64,000 nucleotides of DNA from Pengzhenrongella sp031582905 (GCF_031582905.1 NZ_CP133990.1:3348001-3412000), one strand, 5' to 3'; numbered from the stretch's first letter, positions 8,136-17,428 are shown. Made by a program: numbers and translations. The notes: generated from the sequence alone by a model not told the origin.

Positions 8136-8423
8136 TCACTTCCTCCGGGGGCGCAGCGGGACGGGCGGCGCGAGCGGCGCGTCGTCGTCGGGCAGGTCGG
8201 GGGCCGCGTACAGACCCAGGTGCTGCTGCATGTCCTGGGCGCGGGCGACGAGGGTCGCGCGGTACGTGGTGATCAGGTCGATGACCTGGGGCATGCTCTC
8301 CTCGACGATGTACTTCGTGCCGTCGACGAGGGTGAGGATGGTGTCGGGGGCGCTGTCGATGCGCTGCAGAAGATCCGGGTTGACGGAGAACTGCCCCCCG
8401 TTCAAGCGCGTCAGGATGATCAC
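8136..8423 (-). CDS. flbD: FlbD/SwrD-family flagellar protein
   Basis: Small protein of the FlbD (SwrD) family; the B. subtilis member raises stator power, an established but indirect guide to function here. 95 residues from GTG 8423, which begins the conserved core VIILTRLNGGQFSVNPDLLQ and continues IDSAPDTILTLVDGTKYIV. The C-terminal ~35 residues (Asp/Pro-rich, ending RPRRK) extend beyond the usual ~65-residue core. It is the first gene of the unit and lies about 50 bp downstream of a sigma-28-type promoter. In-frame upstream codons do not resemble the family. Confidence 0.85.
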   Translation of the reverse strand: MIILTRLNGGQFSVNPDLLQRIDSAPDTILTLVDGTKYIVEESMPQVIDLITTYRATLVARAQDMQQHLGLYAAPDLPDDDAPLAPPVPLRPRRK

Positions 8424-8475
8424 AGCGTCCGTCCCTGGGTTGATCAGCGGGCCCTTCCATGAGCCCTGTACCCGA

Positions 8476-8504
8476 CTCATCGGTCCCGCGCACCGGGCTG
8501 TGAG
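8476..8504 (-). promoter_or_regulatory. sigma-28 (FliA)-type promoter for the flbD-motAB-fliLMNOPQR-flhB unit
   Basis: Minus strand: CTCA (8504-8501), 16 bases, ACCGATGAG (8484-8476). Identical in both boxes and in spacing to the sites before flgB and fliC. The -10 box ends 53 bp before the flbD GTG, leaving a leader of roughly 45 nt. Confidence 0.75.
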
Positions 8505-8589
8505 CATTCGGCGTCGCAGGTCAGAGCGCTGTCCCCCGGTCGGACGTCGTGCGCGCCACACCTCTCGAAACACGGCCGGGCGCGCCTGC

Positions 8590-8650
8590 GCCCAGTGCGA
8601 CGAAATGGACCCTTCGAGCCTTCCGAAGGGTCCATTTCGTCGCACTGGGC
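8590..8650. repeat. 61-bp palindromic element, copy D (perfect 27-bp stem)
   Basis: A perfect inverted repeat: 27 bases at 8590-8616 and their exact complement at 8624-8650 around the 7-base loop AGCCTTC. Arms start GCCCAGTGCGACGAAATGG. It begins 15 bp after the flgE stop (minus strand) and lies upstream of the flbD promoter, so it could end or stabilise the flgB-to-flgE message. No U-tract follows on either strand. Confidence 0.9.
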
Positions 8651-8665
8651 GAGGCTGGCGGGGAA

Positions 8666-9928
8666 TTACCGCTTGAGGTTCACGAGCTCCTGGAGCAGCT
8701 CGTCCGACGTCGTGATGACGCGGGAGTTCGCCTGGAACCCTCGCTGGGCGACGATGAGGTTGGTGAACTCGCTCGACAGGTCCACGTTCGACATCTCGAG
8801 CGCGCCGCCGGCGAGCGCCCCACGGCCACCGGTGCCGGCCGCGCCGACCATGGCGTCGCCGGAGTTGACCGAGGTCCGGTACAGCGAGTCGCCCGCCTTC
8901 AGCAGACCCGTGGGGTTCGCGAAGCTGGCGAGTGCGACCTGGCCGACGGCCTGCTTGAGGCCGTTGCTGAACGAGCCCATGAGCGTGCCGTCCGGGCTGA
9001 GCGAGAACGACAGCAGCGTGCCGGCCCTCTGGCCGTCCTGCGCGGCCGCCTCGACCGAGGTGATGCCGGCGTACCCGGTGAGCGCGGCCAGGTCGACGGT
9101 GACACCGCCGAGCGCGAACGACGTGGTCGCGGCGCCGTCGGGCGCGCCGCCGGGCGCCGTGATGTCGGTGAGCTGGCCGCTGCCGTCGAAGGTGACGTCG
9201 AACTGGCCCGCGGCACCCGTGCCGTCGGAGGCGCTCAGGCCCCAGCGCGAGCCCGTGGCGGACGCGACCTTGGTGAAGGTGAGCTCGACGGTGCGCGAGT
9301 TGCCGGCGTCGTCGAACACGTCGATGGTCCGGTGCAGCGTCGTGGGCGGCACCTCCGCCTTGCCGATGCCGGCGGGCTCGCCGGCCGTCGCGTCCGCCGG
9401 CAGGTTGCCCTTGAACTCGGCGCGGGTCGTGACGCTCGCGCCCATGAGAGTGGCGATGGGCAGCTGCAGCGGGCTGAGCGGGCCGTTGACGTCGACGGTG
9501 CCGTCCGGTCCGGCGGCCCAGCCCTGCACGAGTGCGCCGTCGCTGGTGACGAGCTGGCCGAGGGAGTTGAAGTTGAACGACCCGGCGCGCGTGTAGAACT
9601 GCTCGTCGCCCTTGGTGACGGTGAAGAACCCGTCGCCGTTGATCATCATGTCGGTGCTGCGGTTGGTCAGCTGGGACGAGCCCTGCTGGAAGTTGGTCGT
9701 GATGCCCGCGACCCGCACGCCGAGCCCGACCTGTGCCGGGTTGGTCCCGCCGACGCCGGCCTGCGCGCCCCCGCCGTTGGTCAGGACCTGGGACAGCGTG
9801 TCCTGGAACTGCGTCTGGGACGACTTGAAGCCTGCGGTGTTGACGTTGGCGATGTTGTTGCCGGTGACGTCGAGCATCGTCTGGTGTGCGCGCAGGCCGC
9901 TGATGCCGGAGAAGAGCGAGCGAAGCAT
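8666..9928 (-). CDS. flgE: Flagellar hook protein FlgE
   Basis: Subunit of the hook. 420 residues, normal for FlgE. It starts with the rod/hook signature (MLRSLFSGISGL; LDVTGNNIANVNTAGFKSSQ) and ends with the matching C-terminal heptad region (NVDLSSEFTNLIVAQRGFQA ... DELLQELVNLKR). The middle contains NGDGFFTVTKGDEQFYTRAG, typical of FlgE/F/G proteins; length and the flgD neighbour favour FlgE over FlgG. The start is 59 bp after the flgD stop. Palindromic element D follows its stop codon. Confidence 0.94.
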   Translation of the reverse strand: MLRSLFSGISGLRAHQTMLDVTGNNIANVNTAGFKSSQTQFQDTLSQVLTNGGGAQAGVGGTNPAQVGLGVRVAGITTNFQQGSSQLTNRSTDMMINGDGFFTVTKGDEQFYTRAGSFNFNSLGQLVTSDGALVQGWAAGPDGTVDVNGPLSPLQLPIATLMGASVTTRAEFKGNLPADATAGEPAGIGKAEVPPTTLHRTIDVFDDAGNSRTVELTFTKVASATGSRWGLSASDGTGAAGQFDVTFDGSGQLTDITAPGGAPDGAATTSFALGGVTVDLAALTGYAGITSVEAAAQDGQRAGTLLSFSLSPDGTLMGSFSNGLKQAVGQVALASFANPTGLLKAGDSLYRTSVNSGDAMVGAAGTGGRGALAGGALEMSNVDLSSEFTNLIVAQRGFQANSRVITTSDELLQELVNLKR

Positions 9929-9987
9929 GGGGGTCCGTTCGGTGGAGGGGTCGGGTCGCGGTGCGAGGTCGGGCGAGCGGTGCGGGG

Positions 9988-10479
9988 TCAGACGGCCGTG
10001 GCCGGGGCGGCCGCCGGTGCCGGCGTGGGCGCCGGTGCCTGGCTCGATGCCAGACGGGCGGTGACGGCCGAGACCGCGTCGAGCGACACCTCGGTGCCGT
10101 CCACGACGACGGTCGGCACCGGGCCGGCGAAGGACACGCCGCCGGCGGTGCCGGTGACGGCCGTGACACCGTCGGCGCCGACGTAGCTGACCTGCTGGCC
10201 CACGAGGCCGATGGCGTTCGCCCGCATCTGCAGCGCGAAGCTCTCCCGCTGCGTGGTGGACAGCTCGGTGAGGGCCTCCATCGAGGCCATCTGGGTGGTC
10301 TGGTTCATGAGCGAGTCGCTGTCCATCGGCGAGCTCGGGTCCTGGTTGCTCAGCTGCGCGATGAGCAGCTCGAGGAACGCCTGCTTGTCGAGCTTGCCCG
10401 GGTCCTTGGCGGCGCTCGCCTCGACGGCGGCGGCCGAGTAGATGCCTCCGCTGGCGGCTGTGACGGTCTCGATGCTCAT
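9988..10479 (-). CDS. flgD: Flagellar hook-capping protein FlgD
   Basis: Scaffold protein that caps the growing hook. 163 residues. The conserved N-terminal half is clear: KLDKQAFLELLIAQLSNQDP and SDSLMNQTTQMASMEALTEL. The FlgD core domain follows in shortened form (GLVGQQVSYVGADGVTAVTG, FAGPVPTVVVDGTEVSLDAV), and the tail is a Pro/Ala repeat (APTPAPAAAPATAV). The gene lies between fliK and flgE, as in many clusters. The 114-bp space before it holds a short tandem of TCGTGCGG-like 9-mers (about 10520-10575). Confidence 0.93.
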   Translation of the reverse strand: MSIETVTAASGGIYSAAAVEASAAKDPGKLDKQAFLELLIAQLSNQDPSSPMDSDSLMNQTTQMASMEALTELSTTQRESFALQMRANAIGLVGQQVSYVGADGVTAVTGTAGGVSFAGPVPTVVVDGTEVSLDAVSAVTARLASSQAPAPTPAPAAAPATAV

Positions 10480-10593
10480 GCGTGCTCCGTACTGCTCGGG
10501 CCCTGCGTGCGGGCCGGGTGGATCAGAGGTCGTGCGGTCGTGCGGTCGTGCGGTCGTTCGGTCGTGCTGTCGTTCGGCGTGCGGTGGTACCGG

Positions 10594-12284
10594 TCAGACC
10601 GTGATGTCGAGCCCACCGAGTCCGCTCGCCCCGGTGCGGGGCGCACCCGTCACGGTCGCGGCGGGCGCCCCGGCGCCGGTGGGCGCCGCAGCGGGTCGGC
10701 GCTCGCGGCCCTGCGGGTCACCGGTCGGCCCGTTGCCGCCCCAGCCGGTGTCGGTCCCGGTCGACTGCTGCCGACCCGTCCCGAGAGAGATATCGGCAGG
10801 CAGACCGGCCGCGATGAGATCTCTGCGCAAATCGGGCAAGGCGACCTTGAGCGCCTCGCGCGCCTGCTCGGTGGCCCCGAGCAGCTCGACCCGGACTCCC
10901 TCGGGCCCGATGTGCGCCCGGACGCGGACCGGTCCGATCGAGTCCGGCGACACCCGCACGACCATGACGTGCTCCCCGCCGCGGCGGTGCGCAGCGAGGC
11001 GATCGGGGCGGTGAGCTGGGTGGCGACCGCACGCTCGGGCAGCATGCTCGGCATAGGGGCCGACGGCGCCGCGGTCGGCGCGCCACCGGGGACGGGGGCG
11101 GGCGCGACGGACGGCTGACCGGCGCGGGCGGCGGCCGCGTCGACCGCCGCGGAACCCGGCGCGGAACCCGTCGCCGCGGTGGACGGGGCCTCGACCGCGG
11201 TCGCCGTGGCCGTGGCCGCCGACGCCACGGCCTCGAGGCCGACGGGGAGCGCGGCAGACAGGCCCAGCGCCGCCGCACCCGGGGCCGGTGCGGCCGGCGC
11301 GACGGGAGCACCGCCCGCAGCGGAGGTGCCGCCGGTCGTGGCGTCCGTGCCGGCGGCCGGGGTCCCGGCGGTCGCGGTGCCGGTGGTCGGGGTGCCGGGT
11401 GTCGCGCTGCCGGTGATCGCGGTGCCGGTGATCGCGGTGCCGTTCACCAGACCCGCGAGCACGAGGGCAGCAGCCGGGGCGGGCCTCGCATCCGTGACCG
11501 CGGGCTCCCCGCCGGGCGCGGTCGTGGCGCCGGGTGTCGGCTGCTCGACGGCGGCCGACGGCGCCCCGACGACGGCGGCCGTGCCCGGTACCGGGGTGCC
11601 GGACGTCGGGTGGCCGGCCGGTGCCGCACCAGTCTCCGCCGCGTCGGCGGACGCCTCGGCGCTACCCGTGTCGGCGGACGCCTCGCCGCCGACCGCGTGG
11701 GTCTCCGCCGGGGGCGTCTCCCCGTGGGGCGTGCCCGTCCCGCTCGTCGCGGACCCGTCGCCCGTGGGCGTGCCGGTGCCGTGGTCGTCGGCGGGTGCGT
11801 CGGGCGCCGTCCGCTCGCCGGCGGCGTCGGTGCGGGCTCCGCGGTCCGACCCGGCCGCGTCGCCGCGGACGGTCTCGGGACGGGCACCGCGGTCACCGGG
11901 GCGCGTCGGGTCCGGGCGTCGCGTCGCGGCGGGGAGGCTCGGATCCGGACGACGGGTCGGCTCCGGACGGCTCGGCCCCGGGCGTCGCGTCGGGTCGGGG
12001 CGGCGGGCGTCGTCGCGCGAGGGCGTCATCCGCGCGTCGTCACGGGCCTCGGTGCGGCGCTGCGCGGCGCGCGCGAGGGCGGCGCGGGAGTCCAGCGGCC
12101 CGCGGTCGCGGACGTCGCCGCGCGGGGTCTCGGCCCCTCGTTCCGGCCGGGCGCTGGGCTGCAGCTGGCTGCCGAGGACAGCGGCGAAGTCGTGGCCGCG
12201 CTGGCCGGGGGCGGTGCGAGGGCGGGCGCCCGCCACGGCCGGGTCGTTGCGGCCGGTGGTCGGCGCGGCGATCGGCAGGCTCAT
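10594..12284 (-). CDS. fliK: Flagellar hook-length control protein FliK (frame broken)
   Basis: Molecular ruler that sets hook length and triggers the FlhB switch. The N-terminal frame (MSLPIAAPTTGRND...) is a long Pro/Ala/Thr/Gly-rich ruler region with Arg/Asp/Pro repeats. The conserved C-terminal domain (MVVRVSPDSIGPVRVRAHIG, VRVELLGATEQAREALKVAL) is in another frame. Adding one base to the CCCC run at 10974-10977 joins them (LRTAAAGEHVMVVRVSP) into 563 residues. The start ATG overlaps the expected fliJ stop. I regard the break as a sequence error; truncation would remove the catalytically important C-terminal domain. Confidence 0.85.
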
Positions 12285-12819
12285 GCGGGGGCTCCTGGGT
12301 GAGCAGCGGCAGCGGCGATCGCTGCGGGCGGGCGGCATGGGTGGAGGTGGTAGACGTGGGGCGGGCGGGTGCGCCCGGGACGGCGGCCGGGACGGCGCCG
12401 AGGGCCGGACGCCGGGTCCGCGCGGCGACCTCGTCCAGGGCGATCTGCTCGGCGCGGGCGTCGTCGGCGGCGACCGCGGCGCGGTGCTGGTCCTGCAGCT
12501 TCTCCAGACCGACGGACCGCGAGCGCGCGGCCGACCACTGCGCGGTGTGCGCACCGACCTCCTCGCCGGCGTGGTGCACGTCGACCGCGGCGTCCGCGAG
12601 CAGGTGCCGCAGCGCCGACCGCCCGGCGACGGCGACGCTCCACGCGCCGGCGTCGCCGGTCGGGGGCATCGCGTGACCGGCGAGGCTGCCGAGCGTGGCC
12701 GTCCGCCGCTGCTCGGCGACGCGCAGGGCGCCGTTCGCGGCGGCCAGCCGGGCCGCCGCCTGCTCCTCCTGCATCGTGCGCAGCCGCAGCAGCCCGGCGA
12801 GCCGGAAGGCGCGTTCCAT
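12281..12819 (-). CDS. fliJ: Flagellar export chaperone FliJ (3' end uncertain)
   Basis: Coiled-coil export chaperone that links FliI to FlhA. It opens MERAFRLAGLLRLRTMQEEQ with Ala/Glu/Gln-rich heptads throughout, as expected. The ATG overlaps the fliI stop (ATGA). As written, the frame runs 260 codons into fliK. If one base is missing somewhere near 12360-12440, the protein ends at 12281 with an ATGA overlap on fliK and has 179 residues, close to the family size of ~150. That placement is my inference, based on the overlap pattern of the whole unit. Confidence 0.75.
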
Positions 12820-14162
12820 CAGACCACCCCGAGGGTGCCGACCAGCCGGCCCAGGCGCTGCCACGCGTCGGCGGCCGGCACCTGGTCGTCCATGGCCTGG
12901 CGCAGGAAGTCGTCGATCGCGTCGGCGTGGGTGACGGCGGCGTCGACCAGGGGGTTCGTGCCGGCGGCGTACGCGCCGACGTCGATGAGGTCCTGCGCCT
13001 GCTTGCGCGCGGCCATCACCGTCCGCAGCGCGGTCGCGAGCGCCCGCTGCTCCCGGGTCGTGACCCGCGAGGCGACGCGCGAGATGGACCCGAGCGCGTC
13101 GATGCTCGGGAAGTGCCCGGCGACGGCGAGGCGTCGGTCCAGCACGATGTGGCCGTCGAGGATGGAGCGGGCGGCGTCGGCGACCGGCTCGTTGTGGTCG
13201 TCGCCGTCGACGAGCACCGTGTACAGCCCGGTGACGGACCCGGTCGCGCCGGTGCCGGCGCGCTCGAGCAGCTGCGCGAGCAGCGAGAAGGTGGACGGCG
13301 GGTAGCCGCGGGTCGCCGGCGGCTCGCCGACGGACAGGCCGATCTCGCGCTGCGCCATGGCGACGCGGGTCAGCGAGTCCATCATGAGGACGACGTCGGC
13401 CCCCTCGTCGCGGAACGACTCCGCGATCCGGGTCGCGAGGAACGCCGAGCGCAGCCGGACGAGCGCGGGCTCGTCCGACGTCGCGACGACGACGACGGAG
13501 CGCGCGAGACCCTCGGGGCCGAGGTCGTCCTCGAGGAACTCCCGGACCTCACGGCCGCGCTCGCCGACGAGGGCGATGACGGTCAGCTCGGCGTCGGTGC
13601 CGCGCGCGATCATGGACAGCAGGGACGACTTGCCGACGCCGGACCCGGCGAACAGGCCCATGCGCTGGCCGCGGCCGACGGTCGTCAGGGTGTCCATGAC
13701 CTTGACGCCGAGGCTCAGCGGGGTGTCCACGCGCTGGCGGGTCATCGCGTTCGGCGCCGCCTGCGCGATCGGGACGGAGCCGGCCGCGGCCAGCGGACCC
13801 TTGCCGTCGATCGGCCGGCCGAGCCCGTCGAGCACCCGACCCAGCAGGCCGCGTCCGACCGGTGCGGTCAGCGACCGGCCCAGGCTGCGGACCGGCGTCC
13901 CGGCGCGCAGCCCGTCGACGGCGCCGAGCGGCATGCACTGCACGGTGTCCCTCGTGGTCGCGACGACCTCGGCGAGCACGTCGCCGTGGCCCGGGTCGCC
14001 GATGCGGACGAGGCCGCCGACGGCGCAGTCGACGCCGGCGACCTCGACCGACAGCCCGAGGACGGTGCGGACCGAGCCGACCCGCTCCGGTGCGGCGGCG
14101 GCGAGCACCGACCGCCAGCGGGCGTCGCGCCCAGCGAGGGCGGGGCCGAGGAGCGTGCTCAC
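12819..14162 (-). CDS. fliI: Flagellum-specific export ATPase FliI
   Basis: Hexameric ATPase of the flagellar type III export apparatus. From GTG 14162 it has 447 residues, the normal size. Motifs: Walker A GLFAGSGVGKSSLLSMIARG, ALVGERGREVREF, Walker B VVLMMDSLTRVAMAQRE, and GYPPSTFSLLAQLLERAG. The C-terminal helical domain ends LGVV. No stop codon separates it from the FliH frame upstream; the GTG was chosen for length and the GTGA context. Its stop overlaps the fliJ ATG. FliH is its usual negative regulator. Confidence 0.94.
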   Translation of the reverse strand: MSTLLGPALAGRDARWRSVLAAAAPERVGSVRTVLGLSVEVAGVDCAVGGLVRIGDPGHGDVLAEVVATTRDTVQCMPLGAVDGLRAGTPVRSLGRSLTAPVGRGLLGRVLDGLGRPIDGKGPLAAAGSVPIAQAAPNAMTRQRVDTPLSLGVKVMDTLTTVGRGQRMGLFAGSGVGKSSLLSMIARGTDAELTVIALVGERGREVREFLEDDLGPEGLARSVVVVATSDEPALVRLRSAFLATRIAESFRDEGADVVLMMDSLTRVAMAQREIGLSVGEPPATRGYPPSTFSLLAQLLERAGTGATGSVTGLYTVLVDGDDHNEPVADAARSILDGHIVLDRRLAVAGHFPSIDALGSISRVASRVTTREQRALATALRTVMAARKQAQDLIDVGAYAAGTNPLVDAAVTHADAIDDFLRQAMDDQVPAADAWQRLGRLVGTLGVV

Positions 14163-14786
14163 GCCCCTCCCCGTGCCGGCGAGCGCGCGGGCGGCGCGGT
14201 CGACGGCGGTGCCGATGCGGGCGTCGAGGAAGCCGTCGGGGAGCTCGCTCAGTGCGTCGCCGGGGCGCAGGCCCGGATCGCCGACGAGCCGGACGTCGGC
14301 CGGGAGCTCCACGTCGAGCGTCGCGAGCGTGGCGAGGTCGGCCGGGTGCAGCCGGACGGTGTGCACACCGGCGTCGGCCGGCACGCTCAGGGCCCGGGCC
14401 AACGCGGCACGCGCCCGGTCCGGGCCGTCGGCGAGCTCGGTGCCGAGCACGGCCTGCGCGAGCAGGACGGCGCCCTCGTCGAGGCTCGCCGCGGCGGCGT
14501 CGAGCACCGGCACGACGCGCGCCGCGGCGGCGTCGGCCGCGCGGCGCAGGACGGCGAGCGCGGCGGCGACCTGCCCGTCCCGCGCCGCCTCGGCGGCACG
14601 GTGCTCGGCCGCGAGAGCCTCGCGCTGGGTCCGGGCGGCCTCGGCGGCCGCGCGGGTCCCGGCGGCCCAGCCGGCGGCCCAGCCGGCCGCACGGGCCTCG
14701 GCGACCGCGCGGCCGGCCGCACCGTCGCCGTCGAGCACGGCACCCACCGGCGACGGCCGGAAGGTCGTGACGACCGGCTCAGACAT
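14159..14786 (-). CDS. fliH: Flagellar assembly protein FliH
   Basis: Cytoplasmic regulator of FliI that brings it to the export gate. About 208 residues from ATG 14786, which overlaps the end of fliG. The Ala/Arg/Glu-rich N-terminal helix contains the AxxxG-like repeat typical of FliH (EARAAGWAAGWAAGTRAAAE); the C-terminal part has VRLHPADLATLATLDVELPA and DARIGTAVDRAARAL. As written it reads straight into FliI. Restoring one G in each of two adjacent runs (CCCC 14164-14167 and 14169-14172 on the plus strand) gives a stop at 14161-14159 overlapping the fliI GTG. Confidence 0.82.
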
Positions 14787-15780
14787 ACTCGTCCTCGCCC
14801 TCGCGACGGATGACGATCTGGCCGCTCTCCTCGAGTCGGCGGATGGCCTGGACGATGCCCGCGCGGGCCTCCTCGACCTGCGACATACGCGTCGGGCCGA
14901 GCAGGTCGATCTCCTCGACGAGGTTCTCGCGGGCACGCTCGGACAGGTTGGTGAGGATCTTCTGCCGCACCTCGTCCGGGGCACCCTTGAGCGCGACGGA
15001 CAGCGTCGCGGTCTCCACCCCGCGCAGGACGACCTGCACGGCGCGGTCGTCGAGCATGACGACGTCGGCGAACACGAACATCCGGCTGCGGACCTCCTCC
15101 GCGAGCTCCTTGTCCCGGATCTCCAGGCCCTCGAGGATCATCTTCTCGGTGCCGGGGTCGGCCCGGTTGATGATCTCGACGAGCGGCTGGACGCCGCCCA
15201 CGGCGGAGAGCTCCTGCGGCGCGAGCACCGAGGACGCCTTGCGCTGGAGGTTGTCGGCGACGACCGCGACGACGTCGGGCGCCGCGCGCTCCATGAGGGC
15301 GATGCGGTGCGCGACCTCGGCCTGGGTGTCCCCCGGCAGGCCGGCCATGATCGCCGACGCGTGCTCCGGGCGCAGGTGCGCGAGCACCAGGGCGACCGTC
15401 TGCGGGTGCTCGCCGGTGAGCAGCGAGTGGATCTGGCGGGCGTCGGCCTGCTGCAGGAACTCGAACGGCTGGCCGGCCATCTGGGTCGCGAGGCGCTCCA
15501 TGACGCTCGCGGCCCGCTCGGCGCCCAGCGACGCCTCGAGCAGCTCCTGCGCGTAGTTCAGGCCGCCACGGGCGATGAGGTTCGGCCCGGCGATGGAGAC
15601 CGCGTGGAACTCCTCGAGCACGCTCTCGGCGGTGAACCCGTCGATCTTCTCGAGCCGGACGATCTCGGCGGTGATCTCGTCGATCTCCTGCTCGCCGAGC
15701 TGCGCCATGACCTTGGCGGCGCGCTCCCGGCCGAGCTGCATGATGACGACGGCGGCCTTCTGCACGCCGGTCAGCGCCAT
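14779..15780 (-). CDS. fliG: Flagellar motor switch protein FliG
   Basis: Rotor protein that receives torque from MotA. 333 residues from ATG 15780 (MALTGVQKAAVVIMQLGRER). N-, middle and C-terminal domains are recognisable: QTVALVLAHLRPEHASAIMA in the middle, and the charged torque helix (DRAVQVVLRGVETATLSVAL, KILTNLSERARENL) near the end. A short frame upstream (ATG 15848, overlapping the fliF stop, reading MTVATVEATETTVVPVPPAP) would fuse to FliG if one base is missing in the C runs at 15789-15800. The true protein may therefore be 356 residues. The gene overlaps fliH by 8 bp. Confidence 0.93.
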   Translation of the reverse strand: MALTGVQKAAVVIMQLGRERAAKVMAQLGEQEIDEITAEIVRLEKIDGFTAESVLEEFHAVSIAGPNLIARGGLNYAQELLEASLGAERAASVMERLATQMAGQPFEFLQQADARQIHSLLTGEHPQTVALVLAHLRPEHASAIMAGLPGDTQAEVAHRIALMERAAPDVVAVVADNLQRKASSVLAPQELSAVGGVQPLVEIINRADPGTEKMILEGLEIRDKELAEEVRSRMFVFADVVMLDDRAVQVVLRGVETATLSVALKGAPDEVRQKILTNLSERARENLVEEIDLLGPTRMSQVEEARAGIVQAIRRLEESGQIVIRREGEDEYV

Positions 15781-15844
15781 CACCGGCCGGGGGCCGGGGG
15801 TACGGGGACGACGGTGGTCTCGGTCGCCTCGACGGTCGCGACGG

Positions 15845-17428
15845 TCATCGCTTGCCCCCTTCCACGAGCCACCCGCGCAGCAGGTCGGCGACCTCACCGG
15901 GCTGCTCCTCCGCGAGGGCACCGATCTCGGCGCGCCGGATGGCGGCCTCGTCGACGGTCGGCTCGGGGGCCGGCAGGGCGAGCACGGCGTCGTCGTCGTC
16001 GAACGGCAGGCGCGGTGTGGTGTCCACGACCTGCAGCTCGCCGAGGTCGAGCGCCTCGCGGCGGGCCCGGCTGGACCGGCGCTTGGCCATGATCGCCATC
16101 ACCAGCAGCAGGAGCACGATCCCGCCCGCGATCGCTGCGCTGCGGATGAGCTCGGCCTGCTCGGCCGCCTTCTCCTCGGCGGCGGCGATGGCCAGCGCCT
16201 CCTGGGCGGCGTCGGCGGTCTGGGTGTCGAAGACCATCCGGGAGACCTGGACGGTGTCGCCGCGGGCCGCGTCGATGCCGGCTGCCGCCGCGACGAGTCC
16301 CTCGAGCTCGACCATGTTGAGGGCGCCACCGGCGGCGGCGTCGACGACCACGGAGACCGACTGGCGCTCGACGCTGCCGGGCGCGGTGGTGGTCCGCTCG
16401 GTGACCTTGTTGACGGCCGGGTTCGTGACCTCGCTCTCCTTGAGGTACGTGCCGTCGGCGTTGCCTGCGCCGCCCGGGACCGCGATGTTGTCCGGGCCGA
16501 GCACCCCGCCGACGGGCGTGCCGCCGGTGCCGGTGTACTCCTCGCGGGTGGTCGACGACGACAGCGGCGGGACGCCCTCGGTCGCGTCGAACGTCTCCGA
16601 CGTGCGGTCGGTGTTGTCGTAGTTGAGCTCGGCGTTGACGGCGACCACGGCCTTGCCGGGGCCGACGAGGCGGTCGAGCATCGCCTGGACCGAGGCGCTC
16701 ACGCGCTGCTCGTACTCACCGGTCTGCTGGTCGGAGAGCCCGCTGCCGGCGGCGCCGCCGATCGCGGAGAGCACCCGGCCCTGGGCGTCGATGACGGCGA
16801 CGTCGGTCGGGCTCATGCCCTGGATGCCGGACGAGACGAGGTGGACGATCGACTGGACCTGGCCCGACTCGAGGGTCACGCCCTGCTTCGTCTGGACGAA
16901 GACTGACGCCGTGGGGTCGGCCTTCTCGGCGACGAACACCGTCTCCTCGGGCATCGCGAGCTTGACCGTGGCGGCCTCGACTCCCTTGATCGCGCCGATG
17001 GTCTTGGAGAGCTCACCCTCCATCGCGCGCTGGTAGGTGACCTGCTGCTGGAACTCCGAGGCCGTCATGCCCATGTCGTCCAGGAGCGAGTAGCCGCCGC
17101 CGTCGGACGACGCCGGGAGCCCCGCAGCTGCGACGGAGAGCCGGGTCGCGTAGAGCTTGTCGGCCGGGACGAGGATGGTCGAGCCGCCATCGGCGAGCTC
17201 GTACGGGACGCCCTCGCCGTTGAGCTGGTCGACGATCGCGCTGGCGTCGGCCGCGGAGACGCCGCTGAACAGCGGGCTCATCGTCGGCTTTGTCATCCAG
17301 CTCGACAGGGCGATCAGCCCCAGCACGAGGCCGGCGACGCCGATGAGCGCCAGGGTGCGCTGGGCGAGGGTGAACTGCGCGACGACCGCCTTGAGGCGCT
17401 CGACCGCGGAGGTGAGCTGAGCGGGCAT
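15845..17428 (-). CDS. fliF: Flagellar MS-ring protein FliF
   Basis: Forms the membrane MS ring on which rod and C ring assemble. 527 residues. One transmembrane helix near the N-terminus (RTLALIGVAGLVLGLIALSS) and one near residue ~440 (SAAIAGGIVLLLLVMAIMAK) flank the ring-building region (SPLFSGVSAADASAIVDQLN; YQRAMEGELSKTIGAIKGVE; SVFVQTKQGVTLESGQVQSI). The C-terminal cytoplasmic tail, acidic and ending RGWLVEGGKR, is where FliG binds in this family. The ATG overlaps the fliE stop. Length and topology are standard. Confidence 0.95.
   Translation of the reverse strand: MPAQLTSAVERLKAVVAQFTLAQRTLALIGVAGLVLGLIALSSWMTKPTMSPLFSGVSAADASAIVDQLNGEGVPYELADGGSTILVPADKLYATRLSVAAAGLPASSDGGGYSLLDDMGMTASEFQQQVTYQRAMEGELSKTIGAIKGVEAATVKLAMPEETVFVAEKADPTASVFVQTKQGVTLESGQVQSIVHLVSSGIQGMSPTDVAVIDAQGRVLSAIGGAAGSGLSDQQTGEYEQRVSASVQAMLDRLVGPGKAVVAVNAELNYDNTDRTSETFDATEGVPPLSSSTTREEYTGTGGTPVGGVLGPDNIAVPGGAGNADGTYLKESEVTNPAVNKVTERTTTAPGSVERQSVSVVVDAAAGGALNMVELEGLVAAAAGIDAARGDTVQVSRMVFDTQTADAAQEALAIAAAEEKAAEQAELIRSAAIAGGIVLLLLVMAIMAKRRSSRARREALDLGELQVVDTTPRLPFDDDDAVLALPAPEPTVDEAAIRRAEIGALAEEQPGEVADLLRGWLVEGGKR

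Noticed and set aside
14159..14786. Annotating FliH-FliI as a single fused protein
   Set aside because: The GTGA context, normal FliI length from GTG 14162 and two adjacent G runs make separate genes more likely; reported as a finding instead.
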